64,000 bases of DNA from Pseudomonas sp. RSB 5.4. GTDB taxonomy: Bacteria; Pseudomonadota; Gammaproteobacteria; Pseudomonadales; Pseudomonadaceae. Positions 54,126 to 61,785 of this stretch are shown here, piece after piece; the first letter of the stretch is position 1, and each line of letters opens with the position of its first letter. The notes beneath the pieces were generated by a model, which saw nothing but the letters and a program-made list of their open reading frames with translations, searched no databases and had not been told where the DNA came from. Where the stretch lies: NCBI RefSeq assembly GCF_037126175.1, contig NZ_CP146986.1:1013501-1077500 (forward strand). The letters are read 5' to 3'. The translations under genes and the position numbers were made by a program.

Positions 54126-54644
54126 TCACTTCCGCAGATAAGCAAACATGTGCTGCACATAATCCGCCTTGCCCAGCGGCACGCCATTGTGGCGCAGGAT
54201 GTTGTACGCGGTGATCAGGTGAAAGTAGAACTGCGGCATCGCCCAGTCCACGGCGTATTCGCGGCCGGTCAAATCGAAGGCGATGCCGTTTTGCAGTTCA
54301 AGGGCGATGTTCTTGTCCGCGCTTGCATCGATCTGCGCCGGATCTGCCGCCGCCAGCATCTCCAGTGTGCTGTCGATCAAGGCCTTGGCCGCCGCCATAT
54401 TCTCAGGCGGTGTGAGCTTGGTCAGCGGTTGTTGTGTCAGCCGCTGCACGGCGTCCTGAGCCTGAGTGCAAGTGTATTGAACCTGCGTGGCGAGGTTGTG
54501 CATGTCCGGCGCCAGACGTGCGTCGAGCAGAACTTGCGCGTCGTAGCCGCGCTCAAGGGCATAAGCCTCGCTCTTGGACAGGATGGCCGCCAGCGAGCGC
54601 AACATCTGGGCGAAACGAGGAAGGGTCACTGCATGGATCGACAT
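54126..54644 (-). CDS. DUF1993 family protein
   Basis: 172 aa from ATG 54644 (MSIHAVTLPRFAQMLRSLAA); a further ATG 21 bases upstream is less likely. All-helical, DinB-like pattern with LERGYDAQVLLDARLAPDMH, GREYAVDWAMPQFYFHLITA and NILRHNGVPLGKADYVQHMF, which is characteristic of DUF1993. Function unknown, cytoplasmic. Confidence 0.9.
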   Translation of the reverse strand: MSIHAVTLPRFAQMLRSLAAILSKSEAYALERGYDAQVLLDARLAPDMHNLATQVQYTCTQAQDAVQRLTQQPLTKLTPPENMAAAKALIDSTLEMLAAADPAQIDASADKNIALELQNGIAFDLTGREYAVDWAMPQFYFHLITAYNILRHNGVPLGKADYVQHMFAYLRK

Positions 54645-54826
54645 GGTTATTCCCTGTGTAGTCATTCAAAGGTGAAACCTCAGTGGCGAAGGGTAGTCGA
54701 TTCGCTATCTAAAATAACCGCGACATCGCACTTTGCGAATGAGCCTCCCCACGGGATTTACCGTTCGGTAAACTGCTTCGACTTGCCCGCAAGGCGACCC
54801 AGACAATAAAAAAACCGAGGCCCCCC

Positions 54827-55459
54827 ATGATCGATCTTTCCGTAGCACTCCTGTTCGCCGGCGCCTGTTTTGCGCTAGCCCTGACCCCCGGCCCGGACAT
54901 GCTGCTGATCGCCTCTCGAAGCCTGAGCCAGGGCCGCGCCTCGGGCTTCGTCTCCCTCGCCGGCATTCAGGCTGGCACCTACTGCCACGCACTGGCAGCC
55001 GCCCTCGGGCTGTCGCAACTGGTCGCCACCGTGCCCGCCGCCTACGACATCATCCGCTTCGCCGGCGCCGCGTACCTGGCATTCCTGGCGTGGAAAGCCT
55101 TCACCAGCGATGTATCACCCTTGGCCACCAACGAAACCCTGCCAGCCACCCCGTTGTTGCGTATCTTCCGCCAAGGATTGGTGACCAATCTGCTCAATCC
55201 GAAAATGGCGCTGTTTGTGCTGGCGTTGTTTCCGCAGTTCATTGATCCGGGGAAAGGCTCGCTGGTGCTGCAGATGTTGGTGTTTGCGACAATCCTGAAT
55301 GTGATCGGATTGCTGGTGAATGGGGCGGTGATTGTTTTGGCCAGCAAGGTTGGGAACAAGCTGGCGAGTAATGCGCGGATCGCGCGGCGGTTGAATCAGG
55401 TGTTGGGGGCGGTGTTTTTTGGCTTGGCTTGTCGGTTGGCATTGTTTTCCGGGCGGTAG
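54827..55459 (+). CDS. LysE/RhtB-family amino acid exporter
   Basis: 210 aa. The N-terminal family motif is LALTPGPDMLLIASRSLSQG, followed by GIQAGTYCHALAAALGLS, with LRIFRQGLVTNLLNPKMALF in the middle and about six hydrophobic segments. Exporters of this family remove homoserine lactones, threonine, lysine or related amino acids. The substrate cannot be called. Confidence 0.93.
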   Translation: MIDLSVALLFAGACFALALTPGPDMLLIASRSLSQGRASGFVSLAGIQAGTYCHALAAALGLSQLVATVPAAYDIIRFAGAAYLAFLAWKAFTSDVSPLATNETLPATPLLRIFRQGLVTNLLNPKMALFVLALFPQFIDPGKGSLVLQMLVFATILNVIGLLVNGAVIVLASKVGNKLASNARIARRLNQVLGAVFFGLACRLALFSGR

Positions 55460-55581
55460 GGTGGGGCTGCTTTCGGCCTGAAGCGGACGTCCAAGGCTAA
55501 CTTTTTTCAACCCAAAGCGGTCATCATCATGTTCCAGTATTATTGCGCCGATGCTCGGACTGCTCATAGGTAGGTTGATGT

Positions 55582-55893
55582 ATGGCCAGAAGCGTTAGGC
55601 TTCAACAGAAACTTCATTCAAAGTATCTCGTTGAGGTAGCGGGAGAGGTGGTGCTTGATGACTGCCTTGTTGAAAAGCTATGGGCGCTCAACAGAGGTGA
55701 CAGGTTTGAGTTGAATTCACGTTCCTTCAGTTTTGGAACTGTTCAAAAATACCGCTTGGAATACGTGATAACGAGAGGACCGATTTCTGGGCATTGGCTT
55801 TACAAAGAATTTGACCCAAAGGAACTGACATTATTTTTTACGGCAAAAGACTTTGCCGGCATTTGCCATGGCTGGACCTTGTTTGACGAGTGA
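55582..55893 (+). CDS. Hypothetical protein, low-GC, possibly acquired
   Basis: 103 aa from ATG 55582. Sequence features are a basic start (MARSVRLQQKLHSKYLVEV), an acidic middle and an aromatic C-terminus (FAGICHGWTLFDE). There is no signal peptide or membrane segment and no family that I recognise. The GC content is clearly below that of neighbours, and the gene is flanked by the short palindromic relics at about 55471 and 55950. Acquisition by transfer is likely. An immunity-type role is only a guess. Confidence 0.6.
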   Translation: MARSVRLQQKLHSKYLVEVAGEVVLDDCLVEKLWALNRGDRFELNSRSFSFGTVQKYRLEYVITRGPISGHWLYKEFDPKELTLFFTAKDFAGICHGWTLFDE

Positions 55894-56021
55894 CCACTCA
55901 GCGATAGCTTTCTGGGAGGCAGCTTCTGGCCGTCAGCGGTCGGGTGCGAACGTCCGCTTCTGGCCGAAATCCGCCGTTCGTAAATGTCCGTGACGAAAAT
56001 GTCCCGCCACGGAGCAGTCAC

Positions 56022-56384
56022 CTACTTCACCAACTCAACCCTATCTAGCGCCCGATTCACCGCTAGCTCCCCAAGCATCACCACCTGCGCAATCCCCAAC
56101 AGCGTTTTGCGCATCGGTCCTTCCACCAGTGCAGCCACATCCCCGAGCATCACCGTCGCCGAGGCGAGTGATTCGCAGGCGTTGGCGAGAAGGGATTCGG
56201 TGTCGGTGTCGGGATTGACGAGAAACATGCTGCTGGTTTGGTAAGGGGTTGCCATGATCGCGGCGGAAGGGCTGAGGTAGTGGTCGAGGGCGCGTTCGGC
56301 GGCTTCGTGGAGTTTCTTTGAATCGAGAGATTCGTAGGGGGAGGCCGGATCGATGTCTGGCGGGTTTGGCGTTACTTTGACCAT
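56022..56384 (-). CDS. DUF6124 family protein, third paralogue
   Basis: 120 aa. MVKVTPNPPDIDP, SPYESLDSKKLHEAAERALD, SSMFLVNPDTDTESLL, ACESLASATVMLGDV and QVVMLGELAVNRALDRV match the paralogue at 9698 over almost all positions. ATG 56384 is preceded by AGGAAAAAGAAGAAC. It follows the second copy of the structured leader, on the minus strand. Same unknown function. Confidence 0.88.
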   Translation of the reverse strand: MVKVTPNPPDIDPASPYESLDSKKLHEAAERALDHYLSPSAAIMATPYQTSSMFLVNPDTDTESLLANACESLASATVMLGDVAALVEGPMRKTLLGIAQVVMLGELAVNRALDRVELVK

Positions 56385-56420
56385 GTTCTTCTTTTTCCTG
56401 TTTGTTGGCGGCCACTCCGA

Positions 56421-56608
56421 GCTACTAAACAGGGGGTGGCAGCTGTGCGCAGGTTAGTAGACCGGGGAAAAGAAGAAAGCCGGCGCGCCCGAGGGCGCCC
56501 TACACACAGCCGCCATCAAGTGCAGGTAGGAAAATACCTGACTGACGGACGCGCATGCGCTTTCATTTACCACGGGCTACTAAACCCGATCACTGCGAAT
56601 CAGTGATC
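56421..56608 (-). ncRNA. Structured leader element, copy 2, upstream of DUF6124 gene
   Basis: Read on the minus strand from 56608 down. GATCACTG-ATTCG-CAGTGATC (56608-56588). CGGG-TTTAGTAG-CCCG (56588-56573). A 19-position outer stem pairs 56519-56501 with 56455-56437 with one mismatch, and encloses the hairpin GCGCC-CTCG-GGCGC (56500-56487) and CTACTAA (56462-56456). A second TTTAGTAG lies at 56431-56424. Compared with copy 1 the stem sequences differ but remain paired, and the G of both TTTGGTAG loops and the C of CTACCAA have become A and T together. The stem around the last loop of copy 1 is not kept here. Confidence 0.65.
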
Positions 56609-56835
56609 GACCCAAGTTACCGATGGCTCTCCAGGCGCACAAGCCGGCGGATTCTGGCGTAGTCGTAGGCAACGGCGCAAGGCGTTGTAGCCTTCAGGAC
56701 GTAACGCGGGGTGTCTATTAAACGCCAGGTAAAACCGTTAAACGCAGGATGGTGTGAAGTCGGCCCGCGCATGACGCTGACGTTGTGATTGAGTGCGTAC
56801 AGGCACGTGAAGAAGGGGAGGCCAGAACGCATTGC
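56609..56835 (-). repeat. Upstream half of dispersed element, copy 2
   Basis: Shares about 220 bp with 60840-61078 (same strand) and its core with 8838-8958 (opposite strand). One minus-strand frame of 98 codons (start near 56913) runs through it, ending ATTPCAVAYDYARIRRLVRL. Whether it is translated is unknown. Confidence 0.75.
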
Positions 56836-56981
56836 CAGCCATCCACCGCGCTTTAGTTGAAAACGCGGTCGCCACGCCAGAAGCGGCGCCTCACACTTGA
56901 ATTCCCCTTTCATTCATTGAGTTATGAGGTTTGGCACGGTCTGACTTCTTCGCTTTTCACTCTGGGAACACAAAGGGCTGA

Positions 56982-57458
56982 TTACGTATTCAGCCTTTTC
57001 TCAAGTTCCTGATCAAATATCACGGCACCCGAATTCTTTTCGCCCAGCGAATCCTGTGGATTGAGTAGCGGGCATTCACCCATGGTCAGACAACCGCAGC
57101 CAATGCAGCCCTCCAGACTGGTCGACAGCTTTGTCAGTTGTTCGATGCGGCGCTTCAGGGAGGATGCCCAGTCTTTCGACACCGTCTCCCATTCCTTGGC
57201 AGAAGCCTTCCGGTCATGGGGGATGGGTTCAAGGGCAGTCTTGATTTCCGCCAGCGAAATCCCGCTGGCTTGCGCGATTCGAATGATCGCGATCCGGCGA
57301 AGCGTGCCGCGCGCATAAACCCTATGATTGCCGGCTGTGCGCTGAGACGCCAACAAGCCTTTCGACTCATAAAAATGAAGCGTGGAGACAGAGAGACCGC
57401 TTCGTTTTGCGACCTGGCCCACGCTCAGGTTTTGATGGTCAGTAATTCTTTCCTGCAC
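56982..57458 (-). CDS. soxR: Redox-sensing MerR-family regulator SoxR
   Basis: 158 aa from GTG 57458, which has GAGG 9 bases upstream; a TTG at 57473 would place the start inside the SoxR box and is rejected. The DNA-binding part is LSVGQVAKRSGLSVSTLHFY and AGNHRVYARGTLRRIAIIRI. The [2Fe-2S] cluster ligands are CIGCGCLTMGEC (C-x2-C-x-C-x5-C) near residue 120. In Pseudomonas SoxR responds to redox-cycling compounds and controls a few efflux or oxidoreductase genes. The box it should bind lies directly upstream of its own gene, facing the DUF6506 gene. Confidence 0.93.
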   Translation of the reverse strand: MQERITDHQNLSVGQVAKRSGLSVSTLHFYESKGLLASQRTAGNHRVYARGTLRRIAIIRIAQASGISLAEIKTALEPIPHDRKASAKEWETVSKDWASSLKRRIEQLTKLSTSLEGCIGCGCLTMGECPLLNPQDSLGEKNSGAVIFDQELEKRLNT

Positions 57459-57463
57459 GGCTG

Positions 57464-57494
57464 TTGACCTCAAGCATTCTTGAGGTTTTAGAGT
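57464..57494 (+). promoter_or_regulatory. SoxR box and promoter facing the DUF6506 gene
   Basis: A perfect 20-bp palindrome ACCTCAAG-CATT-CTTGAGGT (57467-57486) fits the SoxR consensus CCTCAAG-N4-CTTGAGG. On the plus strand TTGACC (57464-57469) and TAGAGT (57489-57494) are 19 bp apart with the palindrome in the spacer, the arrangement needed for SoxR activation. The promoter points to the gene at 57585. Confidence 0.85.
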
Positions 57495-57584
57495 GTAATC
57501 AGCGCAGAGAAAAAAACAACTTCAGACAAGTGGTCACCCGCCTGGCGGTTTCTCTGTGACTTACTCAGCATGGAGATTAGTTAG

Positions 57585-57890
57585 ATGGTCAGTTGGGCAT
57601 TTATTTTTGAAGCACCGGAAACCAACCCCGAAACCGATCGATTCGTCATCGACCGCGCGGGTCGGCGTAATACGATCGTCGCTGTACCCGAGCAACATGA
57701 CGCTGTTCAAGTTGCCGTAGATTTGGTCAAGGATGGCGTTCAGTTCATAGAACTGTGCGGTGGCTTCGAGCCTGTCTGGGTCGGGAAAATCATTGAAGCG
57801 ACGGGAGGAACCATTCCCGTCGGCAACGTGGGTTTTTCGGGCGGAGCATCGGTTGCCAGGCTTGTTGAAATCTTTGCTGAAGAAAAATAG
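57585..57890 (+). CDS. DUF6506 family protein, likely SoxR target
   Basis: 101 aa. Pattern MVSWAFIFEAPETNPETDRF, LVKDGVQFIELCGGFEPVWV and VGNVGFSGGASVARLVEIFA matches DUF6506. One Cys in ELCGGFEP. No signal peptide. The only visible promoter is the SoxR-box promoter about 90 bases upstream, so induction by redox-cycling agents is predicted. Molecular role unknown. Confidence 0.85.
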   Translation: MVSWAFIFEAPETNPETDRFVIDRAGRRNTIVAVPEQHDAVQVAVDLVKDGVQFIELCGGFEPVWVGKIIEATGGTIPVGNVGFSGGASVARLVEIFAEEK

Positions 57891-58034
57891 TTGTGAACTG
57901 AAATCACGGTGGGGACTGTTTTCTTGCTCGAAATCAGTCTGTCTGATCGATTTTTAATCTTGCATAAAGACACCCACCGTTACTTCAGCAAAGCTACATC
58001 GCTTGTGCTCCGGGGAACTCAAGGGCACCTGCAA

Positions 58035-58775
58035 TCAATCAGCTCGAGCCTGTCCTTCCAGAATCTCAAAGGCGTCGTCGAGGGGCGCGTACCCAACGGC
58101 TTTTCTGGTCCTATCAATCGAAAGGCGTTTGTAGCGGTTATCTGAAACCCCATGGACAATGTGGAATCCGATCAGATCGGCCTCAACGCAACGCCCAAGC
58201 AACGCGACGACATCCCGATAGCTGATAAATGCAGCTACGTCCCGAGGGCTGTGGGTTTCCCCAGGGTGAAATTCGGCTACGTTTGCAATACGGACTGCGA
58301 TTGTTGTCATTTGCCCATCGTTGGCATACATCGAAGCCAGTGCCTCGCCAAACGCCTTGCTGACCCCGTAAAGGTTCCCGGGTCTGGGGGCCATCCATTC
58401 ATGTACCTGGACATCCTTTGGATAACCTTCAATCGCCTGCGCACTGCTCGCAAATATGAAGCGTTTGCAGCCTTGAGTTTTTGCGGCAAACAGCATGTTG
58501 TAGGTGCCGACAATATTTACAGGCAGCAGTGAAGACGTGAATTCAGCGTCTGCGTTCGGATCAGCAGCGAGATGAATCACTGTGTCTATGCCTTCGCAGG
58601 CTTCAAGGCAACTGGCTTGATCCCTGATGTCGAGAGAGAAACGTTGGACCGAGTCAGGAAGTTTTGAAACGTCTATATCGGCCAGGCGCAGATCTGATTT
58701 ATCGTCTCGCGCGATCCAAAAAGCTCTGCCGATATGGCCAGCAGCCCCGGTAACCAAAATTTTTTGCTTGCTCAT
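58035..58775 (-). CDS. NAD-dependent epimerase/dehydratase, uronate-dehydrogenase-like
   Basis: 246 aa. Extended SDR: the nucleotide-binding GAAGHIG near residue 10, DTVIHLAADPNADAEF, the active-site Ser in FASSAQAIEG and YGVSK (Tyr-x3-Lys), followed by RIANVAEFHPG. Close in plan to uronate dehydrogenases, though that activity is only inferred. It is the last of four minus-strand genes (arsR, MDR reductase, monooxygenase, this one), with a 240-base gap before it, so cotranscription is uncertain. Confidence 0.85.
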   Translation of the reverse strand: MSKQKILVTGAAGHIGRAFWIARDDKSDLRLADIDVSKLPDSVQRFSLDIRDQASCLEACEGIDTVIHLAADPNADAEFTSSLLPVNIVGTYNMLFAAKTQGCKRFIFASSAQAIEGYPKDVQVHEWMAPRPGNLYGVSKAFGEALASMYANDGQMTTIAVRIANVAEFHPGETHSPRDVAAFISYRDVVALLGRCVEADLIGFHIVHGVSDNRYKRLSIDRTRKAVGYAPLDDAFEILEGQARAD

Positions 58776-59014
58776 TTCCGTATGTCCTTATGGTAAACGA
58801 CACTCTAGCCTTTCAGCCTTGTGACCGATTCACAACTTCCATGAAGAGTGAAACGCTTAAATGCCAAATACTGGCAGACAAGAAGCAGCAATCACAGGCA
58901 GCAAGTAAGTTGATGGGCCGCTTCCGGCCAAAAGCGGACGCTGGAGAATGATCGCTTTCGACCCATAGCAGGCGCTCACGACAGAAGCCAGTTGGCCAAA
59001 AGCAGTCAGTCGCT

Positions 59015-59344
59015 CTAGTCTACGATATCGGCAACTACCTGTTCGCCAGCAGAAAAAGCAGCCCCTTCAATGTGGTAGACCCTCGGTTCTTCCGAAAAAT
59101 ATTCCTCCAGGCCCATCATGAATATCCGATGGTCTTCACTCTCTTCGAAGCCTGGCGTGTGATCTTCCAGTGAAGCCCAGCGCACTATCAGGTTGAACCG
59201 CTCGGGGCTTTCAATCCCTTTCGCCAGCAAGTGGCCGCCGTAACCCTTTGCACGGGTAAGCAGGGGAGCGACCTCGGCAAATGCACTTCTGAAATTTTCA
59301 ATGCGTTCTTTGTGGACGGGGAGCAGAGCGATTTCATAAATCAT
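59015..59344 (-). CDS. Antibiotic-biosynthesis-monooxygenase (ABM) domain protein
   Basis: 109 aa. Ferredoxin-like ABM pattern: IYEIALLPVHKERIENFRSA, RAKGYGGHLLAKGIESPERF, LIVRWASLEDHTPGFEESED. These small dimeric proteins oxidise quinols or serve as reactive-species handling factors. It lies 41 bases after the MDR reductase gene in the same direction, so probably in one operon under the ArsR regulator. Confidence 0.85.
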   Translation of the reverse strand: MIYEIALLPVHKERIENFRSAFAEVAPLLTRAKGYGGHLLAKGIESPERFNLIVRWASLEDHTPGFEESEDHRIFMMGLEEYFSEEPRVYHIEGAAFSAGEQVVADIVD

Positions 59345-59385
59345 GGAGTTCCTCTCATATAACTCGAACGGTTAAAAGTAAGCAC

Positions 59386-60360
59386 TTACGAAATGAGCGA
59401 TGGCTCGACTGCAATCGCGATTTTTCCTTGAATGCCGTTGTTGGGGCTTTCCAGCCGGGCGTGGGCGAGCGCCATGTCGGCGAGCGAATAGACAGCGCCA
59501 ACGTGTGGCCGTAGCTGACCCCGCTCTACCAATGCGCTCAGCTCATCAAGTTTGCCCCGGTTCTGTCTGGTGAAAACGAAGTGATAACTCGCGTTCTTGC
59601 CCCAGGCCTGAACGAGGTTCTGCGGCTGGGCAATGTCCACAATCGAGACCACGCGGCCGAGTTGAGCGAGCACGTCGGGGCTTCGCGCCAACGTATTGCC
59701 GCCAATGGTGTCGAACACCACATCAACTCCGCGGCCATCCGTTTCCCGATTGATGACGTCGACGTAATCCTCCTTTTCATAGTCGATGACCACATCAGCC
59801 CCCATGCCTCGTGCAAACTCGAAGTTCGCTTCGCGCACGGTCGTGAAGACCCGCGCTCCAATGGCCTTAGCCACCTGGATCGCGATATGACCTACGCCTC
59901 CCGCGCCGCCGTGGATCAGGATGCTTTCTCCCACTCTGAGCGCTGCACGCCCGGTCAGTGCTTCCCACACCGTACCGCCAACCAGGGTCAGACTTGCTGC
60001 TTCGAGATGGCTCAGCGATGGCGGCTTCTTCCCGATAATGCTTTCGGCCGCAACGTGGTATTCGGCATAACTGCCTGGCCCTTCAAATATCTGCGGGGTG
60101 TACCAGACATTGTCTCCCGGAGCGAAGGATGTCACCCCCGGCCCGACTTCTTCGACAACCCCCGAGACGTCGTGTCCGGTAATGGCCGGCAGTTGCACTA
60201 GGTCGGAATAGTCGCCACGTCGAACCTGATAATCCAAGGGGTTGATGGAGGTTGCGTGTACCCGCACCAGGACTTGTCCCGCACCCGGCACTGGCTTGGG
60301 CACGTCGCAGAGTTCGAACGATTCCGGGCCGCCAAATGATTTAAGCATCAATGCTTTCAT
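59386..60360 (-). CDS. MDR-family NADPH:quinone reductase-like oxidoreductase
   Basis: 324 aa. The catalytic half has [20 protein letters not shown] (no zinc-binding Cys) and [15 protein letters not shown]. The nucleotide-binding half has [20 protein letters not shown] and [15 protein letters not shown]. The absence of zinc ligands points to the quinone reductase/enoyl reductase branch. A perfect ArsR-type palindrome lies 27 bases before its start. Confidence 0.9.
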   Translation of the reverse strand: MKALMLKSFGGPESFELCDVPKPVPGAGQVLVRVHATSINPLDYQVRRGDYSDLVQLPAITGHDVSGVVEEVGPGVTSFAPGDNVWYTPQIFEGPGSYAEYHVAAESIIGKKPPSLSHLEAASLTLVGGTVWEALTGRAALRVGESILIHGGAGGVGHIAIQVAKAIGARVFTTVREANFEFARGMGADVVIDYEKEDYVDVINRETDGRGVDVVFDTIGGNTLARSPDVLAQLGRVVSIVDIAQPQNLVQAWGKNASYHFVFTRQNRGKLDELSALVERGQLRPHVGAVYSLADMALAHARLESPNNGIQGKIAIAVEPSLIS

Positions 60361-60386
60361 TGTGAATCCTTGTATCGATAAAAAGG

Positions 60387-60408
60387 AATATCGAGATATC
60401 TCGATATT
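60387..60408. promoter_or_regulatory. Perfect 22-bp palindrome before the MDR reductase gene
   Basis: Half-site AATATCGAGAT and its exact complement. The ATATCGA core recurs upstream of the arsR gene, so this is a good candidate operator for that repressor. It lies between the arsR stop and the reductase start. Confidence 0.8.
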
Positions 60409-60421
60409 GTGCGATAAAAAA

Positions 60422-60724
60422 TTAGAGATCTGTCCCTATGATCTCGGCAAGCGCACTGATAGTGGCTTCATTGCGTTTGTAGTAAGTCCATTGACCGATG
60501 CGCTTGACCTCGACCAAGCCCACTCGTTGCAGCGTTGCAAGATAACCAGACACCGTTGACTGCGACAGCCCGATGCCTTCCTGAATACTACTTACGCAGA
60601 CCCCCACCGTGAGAACGTCTCCTTCATCCTGCGGAGGGAAGTTCTTAACGGGGTCCTTCAGGCCTTTCAAGATTTCAAGGCGAGTAGGGTTGGAGAGGGC
60701 TTTGAATATTTCGAGTAATTCCAT
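60422..60724 (-). CDS. ArsR-family winged-helix repressor
   Basis: 100 aa. [19 protein letters not shown] opens the domain, the recognition helix is [20 protein letters not shown] and the wing is [13 protein letters not shown]. Only one Cys is present (VGVCVSS), so classic arsenic binding is unlikely; a redox or organic signal is possible. It is the first gene of the group that continues with the MDR reductase and ABM genes. ATATCGA-type sites lie before it and before the reductase gene. Confidence 0.92.
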   Translation of the reverse strand: MELLEIFKALSNPTRLEILKGLKDPVKNFPPQDEGDVLTVGVCVSSIQEGIGLSQSTVSGYLATLQRVGLVEVKRIGQWTYYKRNEATISALAEIIGTDL

Positions 60725-60733
60725 GAGCTGAGG

Positions 60734-60753
60734 ATATCGAGATTTATCGATAT
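60734..60753. promoter_or_regulatory. ArsR-type operator before its own gene
   Basis: ATATCGA, 6 bp, TCGATAT. Same half-site as the palindrome at 60387-60408. It starts 10 bases before the arsR ATG on the minus strand, which implies autorepression. Confidence 0.75.
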
Positions 60754-60819
60754 GTCAATACGAGCGCCAAAATAGGAAGAAATAGGCAAGGTTATGATTT
60801 ACCTCACATCTGAAAAACA

Positions 60820-61078
60820 CCACGGCTACTACATTTGATCACTGCGAATCAGTGACCGCCCCAAGTTACCGACAGCCCTCCAGGCGCACAAGCCGACGGA
60901 CTCTGGCGTAGTCGTAGGCAACGGCGTAAGGCGTTGTAGCCTTCAGAATGCAACGCAGGGTGTCTGTTAAACACCAGGCAAAAAATCTTTAAACGCAGGA
61001 TGGCTTGAAGTGGGCCCGCGCTTGACGTTGACGTTATGATTGAGTGCGCGTAGGCACGTGAAGAGGGCAGAACGCATG
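60820..61078 (-). repeat. Dispersed element, copy 3, incomplete
   Basis: Matches 56570-56835 over about 240 bp: CACTGCGAAT-CAGTGA hairpin, the core GGCTACAACGCC (minus strand) and the far part with GGCCCGCGC and GACGTTGACGTTATGATTG. It keeps one degenerate TAGTAG segment (about 60823-60832) but lacks the outer stem, the inner hairpin and the CTACYAA part, and no DUF6124 gene follows. It abuts the broken flavoprotein gene. Confidence 0.75.
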
Positions 61079-61649
61079 CTGCCAACTGCGGGGTCGCGGT
61101 TCCTGCAGCCAGCACGACAATGTCGGCATCGAGCTCATTTGCCGCAGTGATCACGCCGGTGACCAGACCGTTCAAAATCTGGAAGCCAAGCACAGGAGTT
61201 TGTGTGAGAACCGTCGCGCCATGGTCTTGGGCACCGGCGATCAAGACGTGCGTTGCCTGCACGGCATCCAGCGCGCCTTCTTCGGCGGCAAGGAACGCGC
61301 GTTCTGGAGGATGTTTGAGATTGGGTTCAAGGTCGAGAATCTGCGCGCTACATACAGAAGGAGCCTGAAACCAGCCATCGCCGTAAGACAGCGCACCGGT
61401 CCAGCGCACCTTCAGTCCCGGCAGTTCGGATTCGAGTCGGCGGTATTCTGCGATGGCCGCTGCGCGCAGCGGCGCAACGGAGTCCGGACCGCCGTGCGAA
61501 GTGTTGATCCAGGCGAAGGAGCGGCCCGTTGCACCGGACGCGATTTCACCGGCCTCGATCACAACCACTTTTGCACCTTTCGCGGCGAGGTGATACGCCA
61601 GTGACGCGCCGACGATTCCCGCGCCGATGACGATGATTCGTTTGCTCAT
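61079..61649 (-). pseudogene. FAD-dependent oxidoreductase (DAO family), truncated at C-terminus
   Basis: The first ~190 codons are a good DAO-type N-terminus: RIIVIGAGIVGASLAYHLAA (FAD GxGxxG), EAGEIASGATGRSFAWINTS and DADIVVLAAGTATPQL. The frame then passes into copy 3 of the dispersed element and continues 75 codons of unrelated residues to 60849. Intact relatives are about 370-400 residues, so the substrate-binding and second FAD-contact regions are missing. Very likely inactive. Confidence 0.85.
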
Positions 61650-61785
61650 ATCAACCTCCGTTGTCGATGCGCTGACGTTACTACATCGCGGCTCATGGGC
61701 GCAGACTTGCCTGGCCCAGAGATATAAGGGAAGCTGCGCCGAACCCGGTTATGGGTCAGTAGTTGAATTGTTCAGGGAAGCGTTG

